Shown here: piece by piece, positions 12,515 to 18,947 of the stretch | Layout: the number at the start of each line of letters is the position of its first letter | Numbering within the stretch: position 1 is the stretch's first letter | Source of the DNA: a virus | Virus record (IMG/VR): IMGVR_UViG_3300033153_011099 | Span: 1 to 23,636 of that record | Length of the DNA stretch: 23,636 nucleotides | Strand: one strand, 5' to 3' | The notes under the pieces: model-generated | Database searches by the model: none | What the model was told of the DNA's origin: nothing | What the model saw: the letters and a program-made list of their open reading frames with translations, nothing else | Program-made: the position numbers and the translations under genes

Positions 12515-13411
12515 ATGGAAACAAAAGAAATATTATGTCCAAAATGTAAGAGTAAGGAGATAATTAAACGAGGATTAATTAAGAATGAGAGTAGAGAATT
12601 TACTCAAAGATATGGATGTAAGAGTTGTAATAACAGATTTGTTCTTGACAATCCTTTCTATCGCATGAGAAACCAAGAACAAATTATAACTCAATGTATG
12701 GATTTATATTATTCTGGTATGAGTTTTAGAAAGATAGCAGACCACTTAAAAAGATTTTTTCCTAAAAATGTTAATGCCTCAACTATCTACAGATGGGTTA
12801 TAAAATATGTTGGAGTAATGGCAAACTTCACAGATAAACAGAAAACTCAATTAGGGCAAGAGTTAGAATGTGATGAGGTTGAATATCATAGGTTAGGTAT
12901 GAAGAATTGGTTTGTTGATAGCATTGATACAAAAACTCGTTATGTTGTTTATTCAAAATATATTCAAGAAAGAAACACAAATGAATTAATTAAGTTTTAT
13001 AAGAAGGTTAAGATTAGAACAAAAGGGCAAACAAAAATAGTTAATACAGATGGTTTAATGGCTTATCCAAGAGTTCTAAAAAAGACATTCGGATTAAAAA
13101 CATATTGGAAACATAAGAAAAGTAGTAAGATTATTCACAATATTAGAATTGGCTCATCTGGAGATTTTAATTGCAAGATTGAGAGATTTCATAACACATT
13201 AAGAGAGAGAACAAAAGTTATGCGTGGCTTTCATGGTTGTATAAGTTCTGCACAAACTCTTATGAAAGGTTTTGAAATTTATTATAATTGGATAAGAAAT
13301 AATCTTGCTCTTGAAGGACAGACACCTTCTCAAATTGCAGTTCCTAATGTTCAAATTGAAAATAAAAATGGGTGGTTGGAATTGATACAGAGAGGTTACA
13401 ATGGCAGATAG
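12515..13411 (+). CDS. DDE transposase, IS6/IS240-like
   Basis: 298 aa. An N-terminal zinc ribbon (CPKC 8-11, CKSC 35-38) and a helix-turn-helix (about 67-95, FRKIADHLKRFF and TIYRWV) precede a DDE core: Asp120 in LECDEVEY, Asp179 in VNTDGLMAYP, and Glu223 in NCKIERFHNTLRERTKVMRG, followed by the usual GFEIYYNWIRNNLALEGQTPSQIA tail. This arrangement and the 8-bp target duplication fit IS6/IS240. It cuts and joins the element's ends. Full length, no frameshift, so presumably active. The stop overlaps the start of the RHH gene. Confidence 0.9.
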   Translation: METKEILCPKCKSKEIIKRGLIKNESREFTQRYGCKSCNNRFVLDNPFYRMRNQEQIITQCMDLYYSGMSFRKIADHLKRFFPKNVNASTIYRWVIKYVGVMANFTDKQKTQLGQELECDEVEYHRLGMKNWFVDSIDTKTRYVVYSKYIQERNTNELIKFYKKVKIRTKGQTKIVNTDGLMAYPRVLKKTFGLKTYWKHKKSSKIIHNIRIGSSGDFNCKIERFHNTLRERTKVMRGFHGCISSAQTLMKGFEIYYNWIRNNLALEGQTPSQIAVPNVQIENKNGWLELIQRGYNGR

Positions 13412-13553
13412 AAAAACAACATCAATTAAAATTAATCCTGATATTTGGGATAAATTTAAGATTTATGCTATTCAGAAAAAGGTTGATATGTCTGATATTT
13501 TAGAGGAGATGATTAAAAAGGAGTTGAAAAAAGATGGTGGAAAAGATAGGTGA
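13401..13553 (+). CDS. Ribbon-helix-helix protein of the transposon
   Basis: 50 aa. TTSIKINPDIWDKFKIYAIQ then DMSDILEEMIKKELKK: a short strand followed by two helices, the CopG/Arc/MetJ fold. Members bind DNA as dimers at palindromes. GAGGT lies 4 bases before the ATG; the gene overlaps the transposase stop by 11 bases and the methyltransferase start by 20, so it is embedded in the operon. Probable repressor of the transposon operon through the palindromes at 12455-12514. Confidence 0.75.
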   Translation: MADRKTTSIKINPDIWDKFKIYAIQKKVDMSDILEEMIKKELKKDGGKDR

Positions 13554-14574
13554 ATTAGATTTAAATAAAGTTTATTGTATGGATTGTTTTGAAATGTTAA
13601 AGAAAATACCAAATAATTCAGTTGATTTGGTTTTGATAGACCCTCCATACTTTCAAGTTATGAAAACTGATTGGAAGGGAGGAAAACATAGTTGGGATAA
13701 TCAATGGAAAAGTTTAGAAGATTATATTAAATGGATTAGAAAAATTGGAAAGGAGATTAAAAGGTGTTTGAAGTTAAATGGTTCTTTTTATATATTTACA
13801 GATGATAAGGTTTGTGCTTATGTTCAAGTAGAATTAGATAAACTATTCAATCTTGAAAATTCTATAACTTGGGTTAAACCAAATAATTTAACTATAAAAG
13901 GGTGGAATTTATATCGTAGTTATTCAAGTATAACCGAAAAAATATTGTTTTATTCTAACGAAAGTAGAAACACTAATTTAGAAAATCCTACTTACGCAGA
14001 AAATGTAAGGGTGTTTGCCCCCATTATAGAATATATGATTGAACAAAAGAAAAAGATTAAAGAATATTTTAAATTTAAAACTGATAGAGAATTTAATGAG
14101 TATGTAAATAAAATAACAAATACAAGAAGTGTTGTTTCAAGACATTATTTTACTTATTCTCAATGGGTTTTTCCTACTAAAGAAATATATCAAAAACTAC
14201 AAACTATAAATAATGAAGTCTTTAAAAAAGAATATGAAGTCTTTAAAAAAGAATATGAAGTCTTTAAAAAAGAATATGAAGAAAAGAGGAGATATTTTAA
14301 TCCTTCTAAAAATTTTACTGATGTTTGGACATTTAATATAATGGGAGGGAAAGAGAGTCTTGGAAAACATCCAACACAAAAACCAATAGCTATTATTAAA
14401 CGAATTATAAGAACATCATCAAAAGAAGGAGATATTGTTTTAGATTGTTTTATGGGTTCTGGAACAACAGCAAAAGCAAGTAAGGAATTAAGGAGAAAAT
14501 TTATTGGATGTGATAATAATAAAGAATATGTTAATTTAACAAACAAAAGATTACAACAGGAGGTTCTATGGTAG
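13534..14574 (+). CDS. DNA adenine/cytosine-N4 methyltransferase carried by the transposon
   Basis: 346 aa. Motif IV IDPPYF (DPPY at 36-39) near the N-terminus and AdoMet motif DCFMGSGTT (304-312) near the C-terminus give the beta-class order; DPPY favours N6-adenine. KHPTQKP just before motif I is typical. Residues about 95-225 hold the target-recognition region. Residues 228-248 are three exact copies of EVFKKEY, followed by EEKRRY, forming a charged helix of variable length. AAGGAG lies about 10 bases upstream of the ATG. As a passenger gene it may mark transposon or host DNA, regulate transposition by methylating the ends, or act as a lone epigenetic enzyme; no restriction partner lies in the transposon. 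Confidence 0.9.
   Translation: MVEKIGELDLNKVYCMDCFEMLKKIPNNSVDLVLIDPPYFQVMKTDWKGGKHSWDNQWKSLEDYIKWIRKIGKEIKRCLKLNGSFYIFTDDKVCAYVQVELDKLFNLENSITWVKPNNLTIKGWNLYRSYSSITEKILFYSNESRNTNLENPTYAENVRVFAPIIEYMIEQKKKIKEYFKFKTDREFNEYVNKITNTRSVVSRHYFTYSQWVFPTKEIYQKLQTINNEVFKKEYEVFKKEYEVFKKEYEEKRRYFNPSKNFTDVWTFNIMGGKESLGKHPTQKPIAIIKRIIRTSSKEGDIVLDCFMGSGTTAKASKELRRKFIGCDNNKEYVNLTNKRLQQEVLW
14215..14277 (+). repeat. In-frame tandem repeat, 3 x 21 bp
   Basis: Three identical 21-base units (14215-14235, 14236-14256, 14257-14277), each starting GAAGTCTTTAAA and encoding EVFKKEY. No base differs between copies, so expansion was recent or copies are kept identical. Confidence 0.95.
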
Positions 14575-14795
14575 ATAAAAACAAACTACTTGCAACAGCA
14601 TACATAAATCTTATCCAAGATAACAAAGGAGAAACACAATTTGAATATGGTTATGATTTAGATAAGGTTAATGTTAGTTTGAATGATATTGCTATGTTTC
14701 TGTCCTTTTTAGATACCTTGCAGAGCAAAGCAGAGCAGGATTTTAAGGATAGATTAGATGTGCAGGAAAAGAAATTTGAGATAACTAAAGAATAA
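14568..14795 (+). CDS. Hypothetical protein, last gene of the transposon
   Basis: 75 aa, not recognised. Acidic, with a likely strand-rich first half (GETQFEYGYDLDKVNVS) and a long helix (about 41-72). CAGGAGG is 5 bases upstream of the ATG, a strong ribosome site inside the methyltransferase gene, and the frames overlap by 7 bases. It ends 15 bases before the right inverted repeat. Possible partner of the methyltransferase; function unknown. Confidence 0.65.
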   Translation: MVDKNKLLATAYINLIQDNKGETQFEYGYDLDKVNVSLNDIAMFLSFLDTLQSKAEQDFKDRLDVQEKKFEITKE

Positions 14796-14803
14796 TTTTT
14801 TTT
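14796..14803 (+). terminator. T8 terminator of the transposon operon
   Basis: Eight T directly after the last stop codon and before the right inverted repeat: an archaeal-type U-tract terminator that would keep transcription from leaving the transposon. Confidence 0.55.
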
Positions 14804-14810
14804 GGTTATC

Positions 14811-14835
14811 TAAGTCCACTTAATGCAACAACTCA
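14811..14835 (-). repeat. Right terminal inverted repeat
   Basis: Exact reverse complement of 12413-12437 over 25 bases; ends ...CAACAACTCA at the transposon border. Confidence 0.92.
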
Positions 14836-14843
14836 AGAAAGAG
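14836..14843. repeat. Target-site duplication, right copy
   Basis: AGAAAGAG directly after the right inverted repeat, matching 12405-12412. Confidence 0.85.
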
Positions 14844-14848
14844 AAAGG

Positions 14849-14880
14849 TTTAAATAGTTAATAATACTAATAATAATACT
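14849..14880 (+). promoter_or_regulatory. Promoter of the wHTH/RHH unit with repeated half-sites
   Basis: TTTAAATA at 14849-14856, 28 bases before the ATG at 14885. Between them ATAATACT occurs twice (14861-14868 and 14873-14880), 12 bases apart. Before the transposon arrived this promoter lay directly after the zinc-ribbon gene. Confidence 0.5.
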
Positions 14881-14884
14881 ACAA

Positions 14885-15085
14885 ATGGAAACAAAAGAGG
14901 TAAAGGAAAGAATTTTGAAATTATTAAAAGAAAAAGGAGAGTTATCTACTTCTAAAATTTCAGCAGAATTAAATCTAAATTATTATTACGCAGAAAAATA
15001 TCTAGAGGAAATATTGAATGAAAAAGATAGTGAAATTGAATTAAATGAAAAAGGAAAATCTAAATTCTGGAGTTTTAAAAAATGA
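14885..15085 (+). CDS. Winged helix-turn-helix regulator
   Basis: 66 aa. VKERILKLLKEKGELSTSKISAELNLNYYYAEKYLEEIL is a clear helix-turn-helix of the MarR/ArsR-like winged type, followed by a short wing (SEIELNEKGKSKFWSFKK). Almost leaderless behind its own promoter. It overlaps the next gene, a ribbon-helix-helix protein, by ATGA. Likely a transcription factor for the right-arm genes; ligand unknown. Confidence 0.72.
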   Translation: METKEVKERILKLLKEKGELSTSKISAELNLNYYYAEKYLEEILNEKDSEIELNEKGKSKFWSFKK

Positions 15086-15213
15086 GAATAAATGTTGAAT
15101 ATATAATTGATGAAGAAACAAAAGCAGAAGTAATAAGAGATGCAAGAAAACAAAATAGAACTGTAAACTTCATTGTAAATAAAATTTTAGAAGATTATTA
15201 TAAATCAAAGTAA
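15082..15213 (+). CDS. Ribbon-helix-helix protein
   Basis: 43 aa, translated by hand. MRINVEYIIDEETKAEVIRD, then RTVNFIVNKILEDYYKSK: strand-helix-helix pattern of the CopG/Arc type. Starts inside the stop of the wHTH gene (ATGA) and stops one base before the next ATG, so it is firmly within the operon. Probably a DNA-binding repressor acting with or against the wHTH protein; the half-sites at 14861-14880 are candidate targets. Confidence 0.6.
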   Translation: MRINVEYIIDEETKAEVIRDARKQNRTVNFIVNKILEDYYKSK

Positions 15214-15214
15214 A

Positions 15215-15640
15215 ATGAAAAATAAAAAATCACAATCACAAATCATAACAATAGTATTAATAATTTTATTAGTTTTATCTGCGATTGTAATTGTTTGGCA
15301 GGTTGTTATGGGAACAGATTATGAACCAGAATTATTTAGAGAAGAAGCTTGTAGAAATCTATATTATGAGGATGAAAAAGGATTTATGGTTTTATATCCT
15401 CCATTTGTAAAATTAATTGACGATGTGGAAAAAGAACTAAATATGAGTGTGGATTCTCATAGAACAAAAGGAAAATGGGCGGGATGTTCTGGACTTGATG
15501 GATGCCAAAACATTGATTGTAGAATCCATGCAACTATGTGTCATCCTTCAAGATACGAAAGTGGTTACTGTGTTGATGTGGATTTAAATTTAATAATAGA
15601 TTATGAAAAATGGAAAGAGTGGTGGGAGACAAATAAATGA
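15215..15640 (+). CDS. Secreted, membrane-anchored M15-like protein, probably non-catalytic
   Basis: 141 aa. MKNKKSQSQ plus a hydrophobic helix (10-31) is a class III-like signal or anchor. The outer part has DSHRT (80-84), like the SGYRT of M15 peptidases, and SRYESGYCVDVDL (112-124), like SRHxxGxAVDxD, but the zinc-binding His is Tyr114 and no WxH follows near the C-terminus. Cys at 46, 91, 97, 102, 109 and 119 could form three disulfides. Family assignment is tentative: it may be a peptidoglycan-enzyme fold reused for binding. Ends with an ATGA overlap on the NUMOD3 nuclease gene. Confidence 0.6.
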   Translation: MKNKKSQSQIITIVLIILLVLSAIVIVWQVVMGTDYEPELFREEACRNLYYEDEKGFMVLYPPFVKLIDDVEKELNMSVDSHRTKGKWAGCSGLDGCQNIDCRIHATMCHPSRYESGYCVDVDLNLIIDYEKWKEWWETNK

Positions 15641-16704
15641 AATTTAAAAAAGGACACATACCCTGGAATAAAGGAAAAATCGCATCTAAAGAATTAAAAA
15701 GAAAATTAAGTGAATCTCATAGAGGAAAAGCTTTATCTAAAGAACATAAAAAAAATTTAAGCAAAGTTGCTAAAGAGAAAGGTTTTGGAAAATGGATGAA
15801 AGATAGAAAACTTCCAGATGAAACAAGAAAAAAAATTAGCAAAAAATTAAAGGGACATAAAAAATCAACAACAATTAATTATCACAAACCAAAATCAGAA
15901 GAACATAAAAGAAATATTAGTTTAGGTCGTATAGGTATGAAAATGAGTGATAAAACAAGAAGAAATATGAGTAAATCGAGAAGAGGGAAAAAAAGAAAAC
16001 CATTTACAGATATAACAAAAAAGAGGATGAGTTTAGCTCAAACTGGAAAGAAAATATCAAAAGAAGCTAGAAAAAAAATGAGATTAGCAAATTTAGGAAA
16101 AAAGATAAGTAAAGAAGTTAAAGAAAAAATAAGTAAAAGTAATATGGGACATATTGTTACAGAAGAGACAAGAAAAAAGATAAGTGAGAAAAATAAGGGA
16201 AAAAGGGTTTCAGAAAAAGCAAGAAGAAATATCAGTTTAGCACATAAGGGAAAACCTAGCGGAAAAAAAGGTAAAAAAGTATCAGAAGAAACTAAAAAAA
16301 GACTAAGCAAAAGCCATAAAGGACAAAAACCTTGGAATAGAGGAATCCCTTGTTCAGAAGATACGAAAAGGAAAATAAGCGAGGGTAATAAAGGTAAAAA
16401 GGTTTCAGAAGAAACAAAGAGGAAAATAAGGTCATCATATGTTAAAAAGGTGCGGGATATATTATATCCTTGCATTGGTCATAATGAAAAGCAAATATTA
16501 GATAGATTAGAAAAAAAGATAAACCATAAAATTTTAAGGCAGTTTGAAGTAGAAGGATATTATCTAGATGGTTATATCCCAGAAATGAATGTAGCAGTAG
16601 AAGTAGATGAGATACCTAAAAATAAAGAGAAAGACATTAGAAGACAAGAAATTATAGAAAAAAAATTAAATTGTAAGTTTATAAGAATAAAAGATTTTGA
16701 TTAA
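15637..16704 (+). CDS. Nuclease with 13 NUMOD3-type DNA-binding repeats
   Basis: 355 aa, extremely basic. Residues 17-272 are about 13 units of roughly 17 residues on the pattern SxETRKKISxxxKGKKV, starting near 17, 34, 60, 87, 104, 124, 141, 158, 175, 192, 216, 240 and 257, with two PWN(K/R)G elements (9-13, 232-236). These are NUMOD3-like modules used by homing endonucleases to contact DNA. The C-terminal 80 residues form a PD-(D/E)XK/EDxHD-like nuclease: Asp311 in YLDGY, VEVDE (321-325), KDIRRQEIIEKKL and FIRI; the usual GH after VDE is replaced. Probably a free-standing homing or invasion nuclease. Starts by ATGA overlap. Confidence 0.8.
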   Translation: MKFKKGHIPWNKGKIASKELKRKLSESHRGKALSKEHKKNLSKVAKEKGFGKWMKDRKLPDETRKKISKKLKGHKKSTTINYHKPKSEEHKRNISLGRIGMKMSDKTRRNMSKSRRGKKRKPFTDITKKRMSLAQTGKKISKEARKKMRLANLGKKISKEVKEKISKSNMGHIVTEETRKKISEKNKGKRVSEKARRNISLAHKGKPSGKKGKKVSEETKKRLSKSHKGQKPWNRGIPCSEDTKRKISEGNKGKKVSEETKRKIRSSYVKKVRDILYPCIGHNEKQILDRLEKKINHKILRQFEVEGYYLDGYIPEMNVAVEVDEIPKNKEKDIRRQEIIEKKLNCKFIRIKDFD

Positions 16705-16753
16705 AGAGGGTATTTGTAATGAAGAATAAAAATGAAAGGAGGTATTAACTAAA

Positions 16754-16888
16754 ATGGGAAAAATAATCGCAAAAAATATAGTGAAACGAGAATCAGGTTA
16801 TCTTTATTATGTAGATGGTAAAGGAAATGTCTGCGAAGCAAAGATGGCTAGAGGCGGAAAAAGAAAAAAGAAAAAAGCCAAGAAGTAA
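16754..16888 (+). CDS. Small basic conserved-looking protein
   Basis: 44 aa, MGKIIAKNIVKRESGYLYYV then DGKGNVCEAKMARGGK and a Lys/Arg tail. AGGAGGT lies about 10 bases upstream, the best ribosome site in the window. One Cys. Pattern of short beta hairpin plus basic tail suggests RNA or DNA contact; I recall similar tiny proteins in uncultured archaea but cannot name a family. Confidence 0.6.
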   Translation: MGKIIAKNIVKRESGYLYYVDGKGNVCEAKMARGGKRKKKKAKK

Positions 16889-16890
16889 AA

Positions 16891-17031
16891 ATGGTACTAG
16901 AACTAGAAGACATAAATAAAATGATTGAAGAACTTGAGAAAAAGAAACTAGAGATAGACATGGAACTTAAAGCATTTTTCAAAATCAGGAAATTGATGGA
17001 AAAAGAATCTGAAAAAAGCCAACCACAATAA
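16891..17031 (+). CDS. Small coiled-coil protein
   Basis: 46 aa, nearly all one charged helix (LEDINKMIEELEKKKLEIDM and on), heptad-like. Starts two bases after the preceding stop codon and is followed by a T-rich terminator. No family. Could be a dimerising accessory protein. Confidence 0.5.
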   Translation: MVLELEDINKMIEELEKKKLEIDMELKAFFKIRKLMEKESEKSQPQ

Positions 17032-17040
17032 ATAATTAAA

Positions 17041-17059
17041 TTTTTATTTTTATTTTTTT
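17041..17059 (+). terminator. T-rich terminator
   Basis: T5-A-T5-ish run ending in T7, 10 bases after the stop at 17031; typical archaeal U-tract end of the operon that begins at 14885. Confidence 0.55.
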
Positions 17060-17113
17060 GTTTATTAATCGAGAACAAAGAACACAAGAGGGTATTCGGA
17101 AAAAGAGAACAAA

Positions 17114-17254
17114 ATGGAAACCCTAAAATGTATAAAATGCAAAAAAATAATAGCGAAAGGAGAAACAGAAGAAGAAATAAAATCAAAAATAAAGGAAAAT
17201 TGGATACAATGTCCCTATTGCGGTTATATGTATCAAAATCCTTTTAAGAAATGA
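17114..17254 (+). CDS. Small zinc-ribbon protein
   Basis: 46 aa with CIKC (6-9) and CPYC (33-36) around a helical stretch; a single zinc ribbon. Its stop overlaps the next start by ATGA. GAGGGT and other purine tracts lie upstream but no clear TATA box. Function unknown. Confidence 0.6.
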   Translation: METLKCIKCKKIIAKGETEEEIKSKIKENWIQCPYCGYMYQNPFKK

Positions 17255-17814
17255 TGAAAAAAGAAAAAATACTAACAAATGAAGGAGTAAAAGAAGTTGA
17301 AAAAATAGATGGAATTGATGAAGTTGAAGATATAGATTTGCCATCAGAAGTAGTAGCACCTAAAAATAATCAAAGCCCTACCACTAATCCTACCACCAAT
17401 TATATTCCCAATCAAATTATAGAGCCATCAAAACAACAAATAACAGAAAAAATAAGAGAAGTAAATCAAGACCCTGAAACACAAAAATATAAAGCAAAAG
17501 TTATGAAAAAATCAACTTACTGGACAATTTTAGGATTTGCAATTTTCTTTATAGTATTATTTGCAACTAATGTAATTTGGTCAAACACAGCATTTTCATT
17601 AAAAGATTTTGGAGCTAATATAACAATGAATAATAATAATGATATTGATGTTGCAGGACCAGAAATAACTACACCAATTAACAATAATTTCACAATAGTA
17701 AATAATAATCAAATTTCAATACCCGAAGACATAATGACAAATTTAACTAAAGAAATTGCAGATAGAATTCTATCGGAATTAAATTGGACGAATAATGTGA
17801 CAAATTCGAGTTAA
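17251..17814 (+). CDS. Single-pass membrane protein with sequon-rich outer tail
   Basis: 187 aa (or 186 from the second ATG). An acidic N-terminal part and a Pro/Thr/Asn-rich linker (38-60) come before one hydrophobic helix at about 90-110; basic residues (KAKVMKK) just before it predict the N-terminus inside. The outer 75 residues are Asn-rich and hold six N-x-S/T sequons (Asn 123, 146, 164, 178, 182, 185), so heavy N-glycosylation is likely if the host has the pathway. A virion or surface attachment protein is plausible. No family recognised. Confidence 0.65.
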   Translation: MMKKEKILTNEGVKEVEKIDGIDEVEDIDLPSEVVAPKNNQSPTTNPTTNYIPNQIIEPSKQQITEKIREVNQDPETQKYKAKVMKKSTYWTILGFAIFFIVLFATNVIWSNTAFSLKDFGANITMNNNNDIDVAGPEITTPINNNFTIVNNNQISIPEDIMTNLTKEIADRILSELNWTNNVTNSS

Positions 17815-17815
17815 G

Positions 17816-18010
17816 ATGGAAATAAAAAAATTTAATTTTTGGGAGATACAAAAGAAAACTAATCCTGTATTTATAATTATGTTTTTAGGACTAATAATAT
17901 TATCTTTTTCTCAAATAGACAATACAATATTTGGTTCATTTGGGATAGTTGTATTTGCTTTTATTATTTTATTGATTGGAAATTATCAAGTAATTAAAGA
18001 GATTAATTAA
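17816..18010 (+). CDS. Two-helix small membrane protein
   Basis: 64 aa with hydrophobic helices at about 17-33 and 38-56. Starts one base after the previous stop. Unknown function; small envelope-type proteins of this shape are common in archaeal viruses, but that is context, not proof. Confidence 0.6.
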   Translation: MEIKKFNFWEIQKKTNPVFIIMFLGLIILSFSQIDNTIFGSFGIVVFAFIILLIGNYQVIKEIN

Positions 18011-18011
18011 A

Positions 18012-18167
18012 ATGGCAGAACATGTACTACTCATAAAATGCCCAAAATGTGGTAAAACCCAACAAACTTCAACAAGAGGGGTAAAAACACAAGGAAGTAG
18101 AAATTGTGTATATTGCGGGAAAAATATAAGTTTGAATAGGTTTAATGTGATTCGGAGGGTAAAATAA
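18012..18167 (+). CDS. Small zinc-ribbon protein
   Basis: 51 aa, CPKC (10-13) and CVYC (32-35), the same spacing as the zinc ribbon at 12258. Basic, ending RFNVIRRVK. Fits exactly between its neighbours with one- and two-base gaps. Probable nucleic-acid binder. Confidence 0.6.
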   Translation: MAEHVLLIKCPKCGKTQQTSTRGVKTQGSRNCVYCGKNISLNRFNVIRRVK

Positions 18168-18169
18168 AT

Positions 18170-18391
18170 ATGAAATCAAAACATTGGAAATTAATTGGGA
18201 ATTTATTAGCATTTTTACCTTTTGGTAGTGCACTTATTTATTTAATTATTATTAAAGATTTCCTAACAATGTTTTATCTTTTATTATTTGGAATTGGTAT
18301 TTTATTATTCTATAATTTAGAAAAATACATTACAGGAAAAGAATTTGAAGCAAGAAAAAACGAAAAGGGAGAAGAAGAAAGTTATTATTAA
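18170..18391 (+). CDS. Two-helix small membrane protein
   Basis: 73 aa with helices at about 8-27 and 31-47, then a charged tail (EFEARKNEKGEEESYY) probably in the cytoplasm. No recognised family. Confidence 0.6.
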   Translation: MKSKHWKLIGNLLAFLPFGSALIYLIIIKDFLTMFYLLLFGIGILLFYNLEKYITGKEFEARKNEKGEEESYY

Positions 18392-18392
18392 T

Positions 18393-18551
18393 ATGGAATG
18401 CACTTTTTGCAAAGAAGAAATTGAAGGAAATCCACAGGTTATTTTAAAAATATTAACAACGATTGGATATGAAGAAAAACAATTTTGCACAAAAAAATGC
18501 TATAAGGAATTCGTAAATAAAGTAAGTCTATTCAAGAGGATATTCGGATAA
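18393..18551 (+). CDS. Small metal-binding protein, TRASH-like zinc finger
   Basis: 52 aa from the ATG at 18393, one base after the preceding stop; a longer frame opening at 18345 lies inside the previous gene. CTFC at 3-6, then FCTKKCYKEFVNK with Cys32 and Cys36: the CxxC...CxxxC-x-x-F spacing of TRASH/MYM treble-clef domains that bind metals. Overlaps the next ATG by one base. Confidence 0.55.
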   Translation: MECTFCKEEIEGNPQVILKILTTIGYEEKQFCTKKCYKEFVNKVSLFKRIFG

Positions 18552-18649
18552 TGAAAAAGAAATATAAAAAACTAAAAGATTGGCAGATAAAAGATAATAA
18601 TCTTTTGGCTTTAGCAATAAAAATAGAAATAAATAAAAAATGGAATTAG
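18551..18649 (+). CDS. Very small basic ORF
   Basis: 32 aa, MKKKYKKLKDWQIKDNNLLA and a short tail. It begins on the last base of the preceding stop and overlaps the next gene by 10 bases, which is how genes are packed here. Too short for a family call; may not be made. Confidence 0.35.
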   Translation: MKKKYKKLKDWQIKDNNLLALAIKIEINKKWN

Positions 18650-18864
18650 AAGATTTTACGAAATTACAAATAACGAAAAACACCCTAAGAGAATTCGCTG
18701 AAAATGATACAAATATAGAAACAGATTCAGGAAGAGCAATAAATAATAAATCAGCATACTTTTTTATAAGAGAAATTTATGGGGGAGATAATAAAAAAAT
18801 TCAAGAATTAGATAAATTTTATGAAAAACTAAAATTAATAAAAGTAGAAATAAATAAAAAATGA
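18640..18864 (+). CDS. Hypothetical soluble protein
   Basis: 74 aa, helical and charged, no Cys and no membrane helix. No motif recognised. Ends with an ATGA overlap on the following mini-gene. Confidence 0.5.
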   Translation: MELEDFTKLQITKNTLREFAENDTNIETDSGRAINNKSAYFFIREIYGGDNKKIQELDKFYEKLKLIKVEINKK

Positions 18865-18947
18865 TATTTAAAAATATAATGGATTTTGTGGGAATAGTCT
18901 GCTTTAAGGCAACAATAATAGCAATAATCTATATGATAATAAAATGA
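18861..18947 (+). CDS. Tiny single-helix membrane peptide
   Basis: 28 aa, hydrophobic almost throughout (MDFVGIVCFKATIIAIIYMI). ATGA overlaps at both ends support translation, but so small a frame could be chance. Confidence 0.35.
   Translation: MIFKNIMDFVGIVCFKATIIAIIYMIIK

Larger units (their letters stand above)
12413..14835 (+). mobile_element. IS6/IS240-like transposon carrying a methyltransferase
   Basis: 2423 bp, bounded by 25-bp perfect inverted repeats and flanked by an 8-bp direct repeat. Contents in order: transposase, ribbon-helix-helix protein, DNA methyltransferase, 75-aa protein, then a T8 terminator, all on the plus strand with overlapping reading frames. IS6-family elements usually hold only a transposase, so the last three genes are passengers. 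Perfect ends and duplications indicate a recent and simple insertion. Confidence 0.9.

Noticed and set aside
16038-16475. Long open frame on the minus strand across the NUMOD3 repeat gene
   Set aside because: It mirrors the repetitive Lys/Arg/Ser codons of the plus-strand gene, encodes a low-complexity Phe/Leu/Ser string and has no independent start signals.
16719-16748. MKNKNERRY leader frame containing the Shine-Dalgarno of the next gene
   Set aside because: Nine codons only; AGGAGGT within it is simply the ribosome site for the ATG at 16754. A leader peptide cannot be excluded but has no support.
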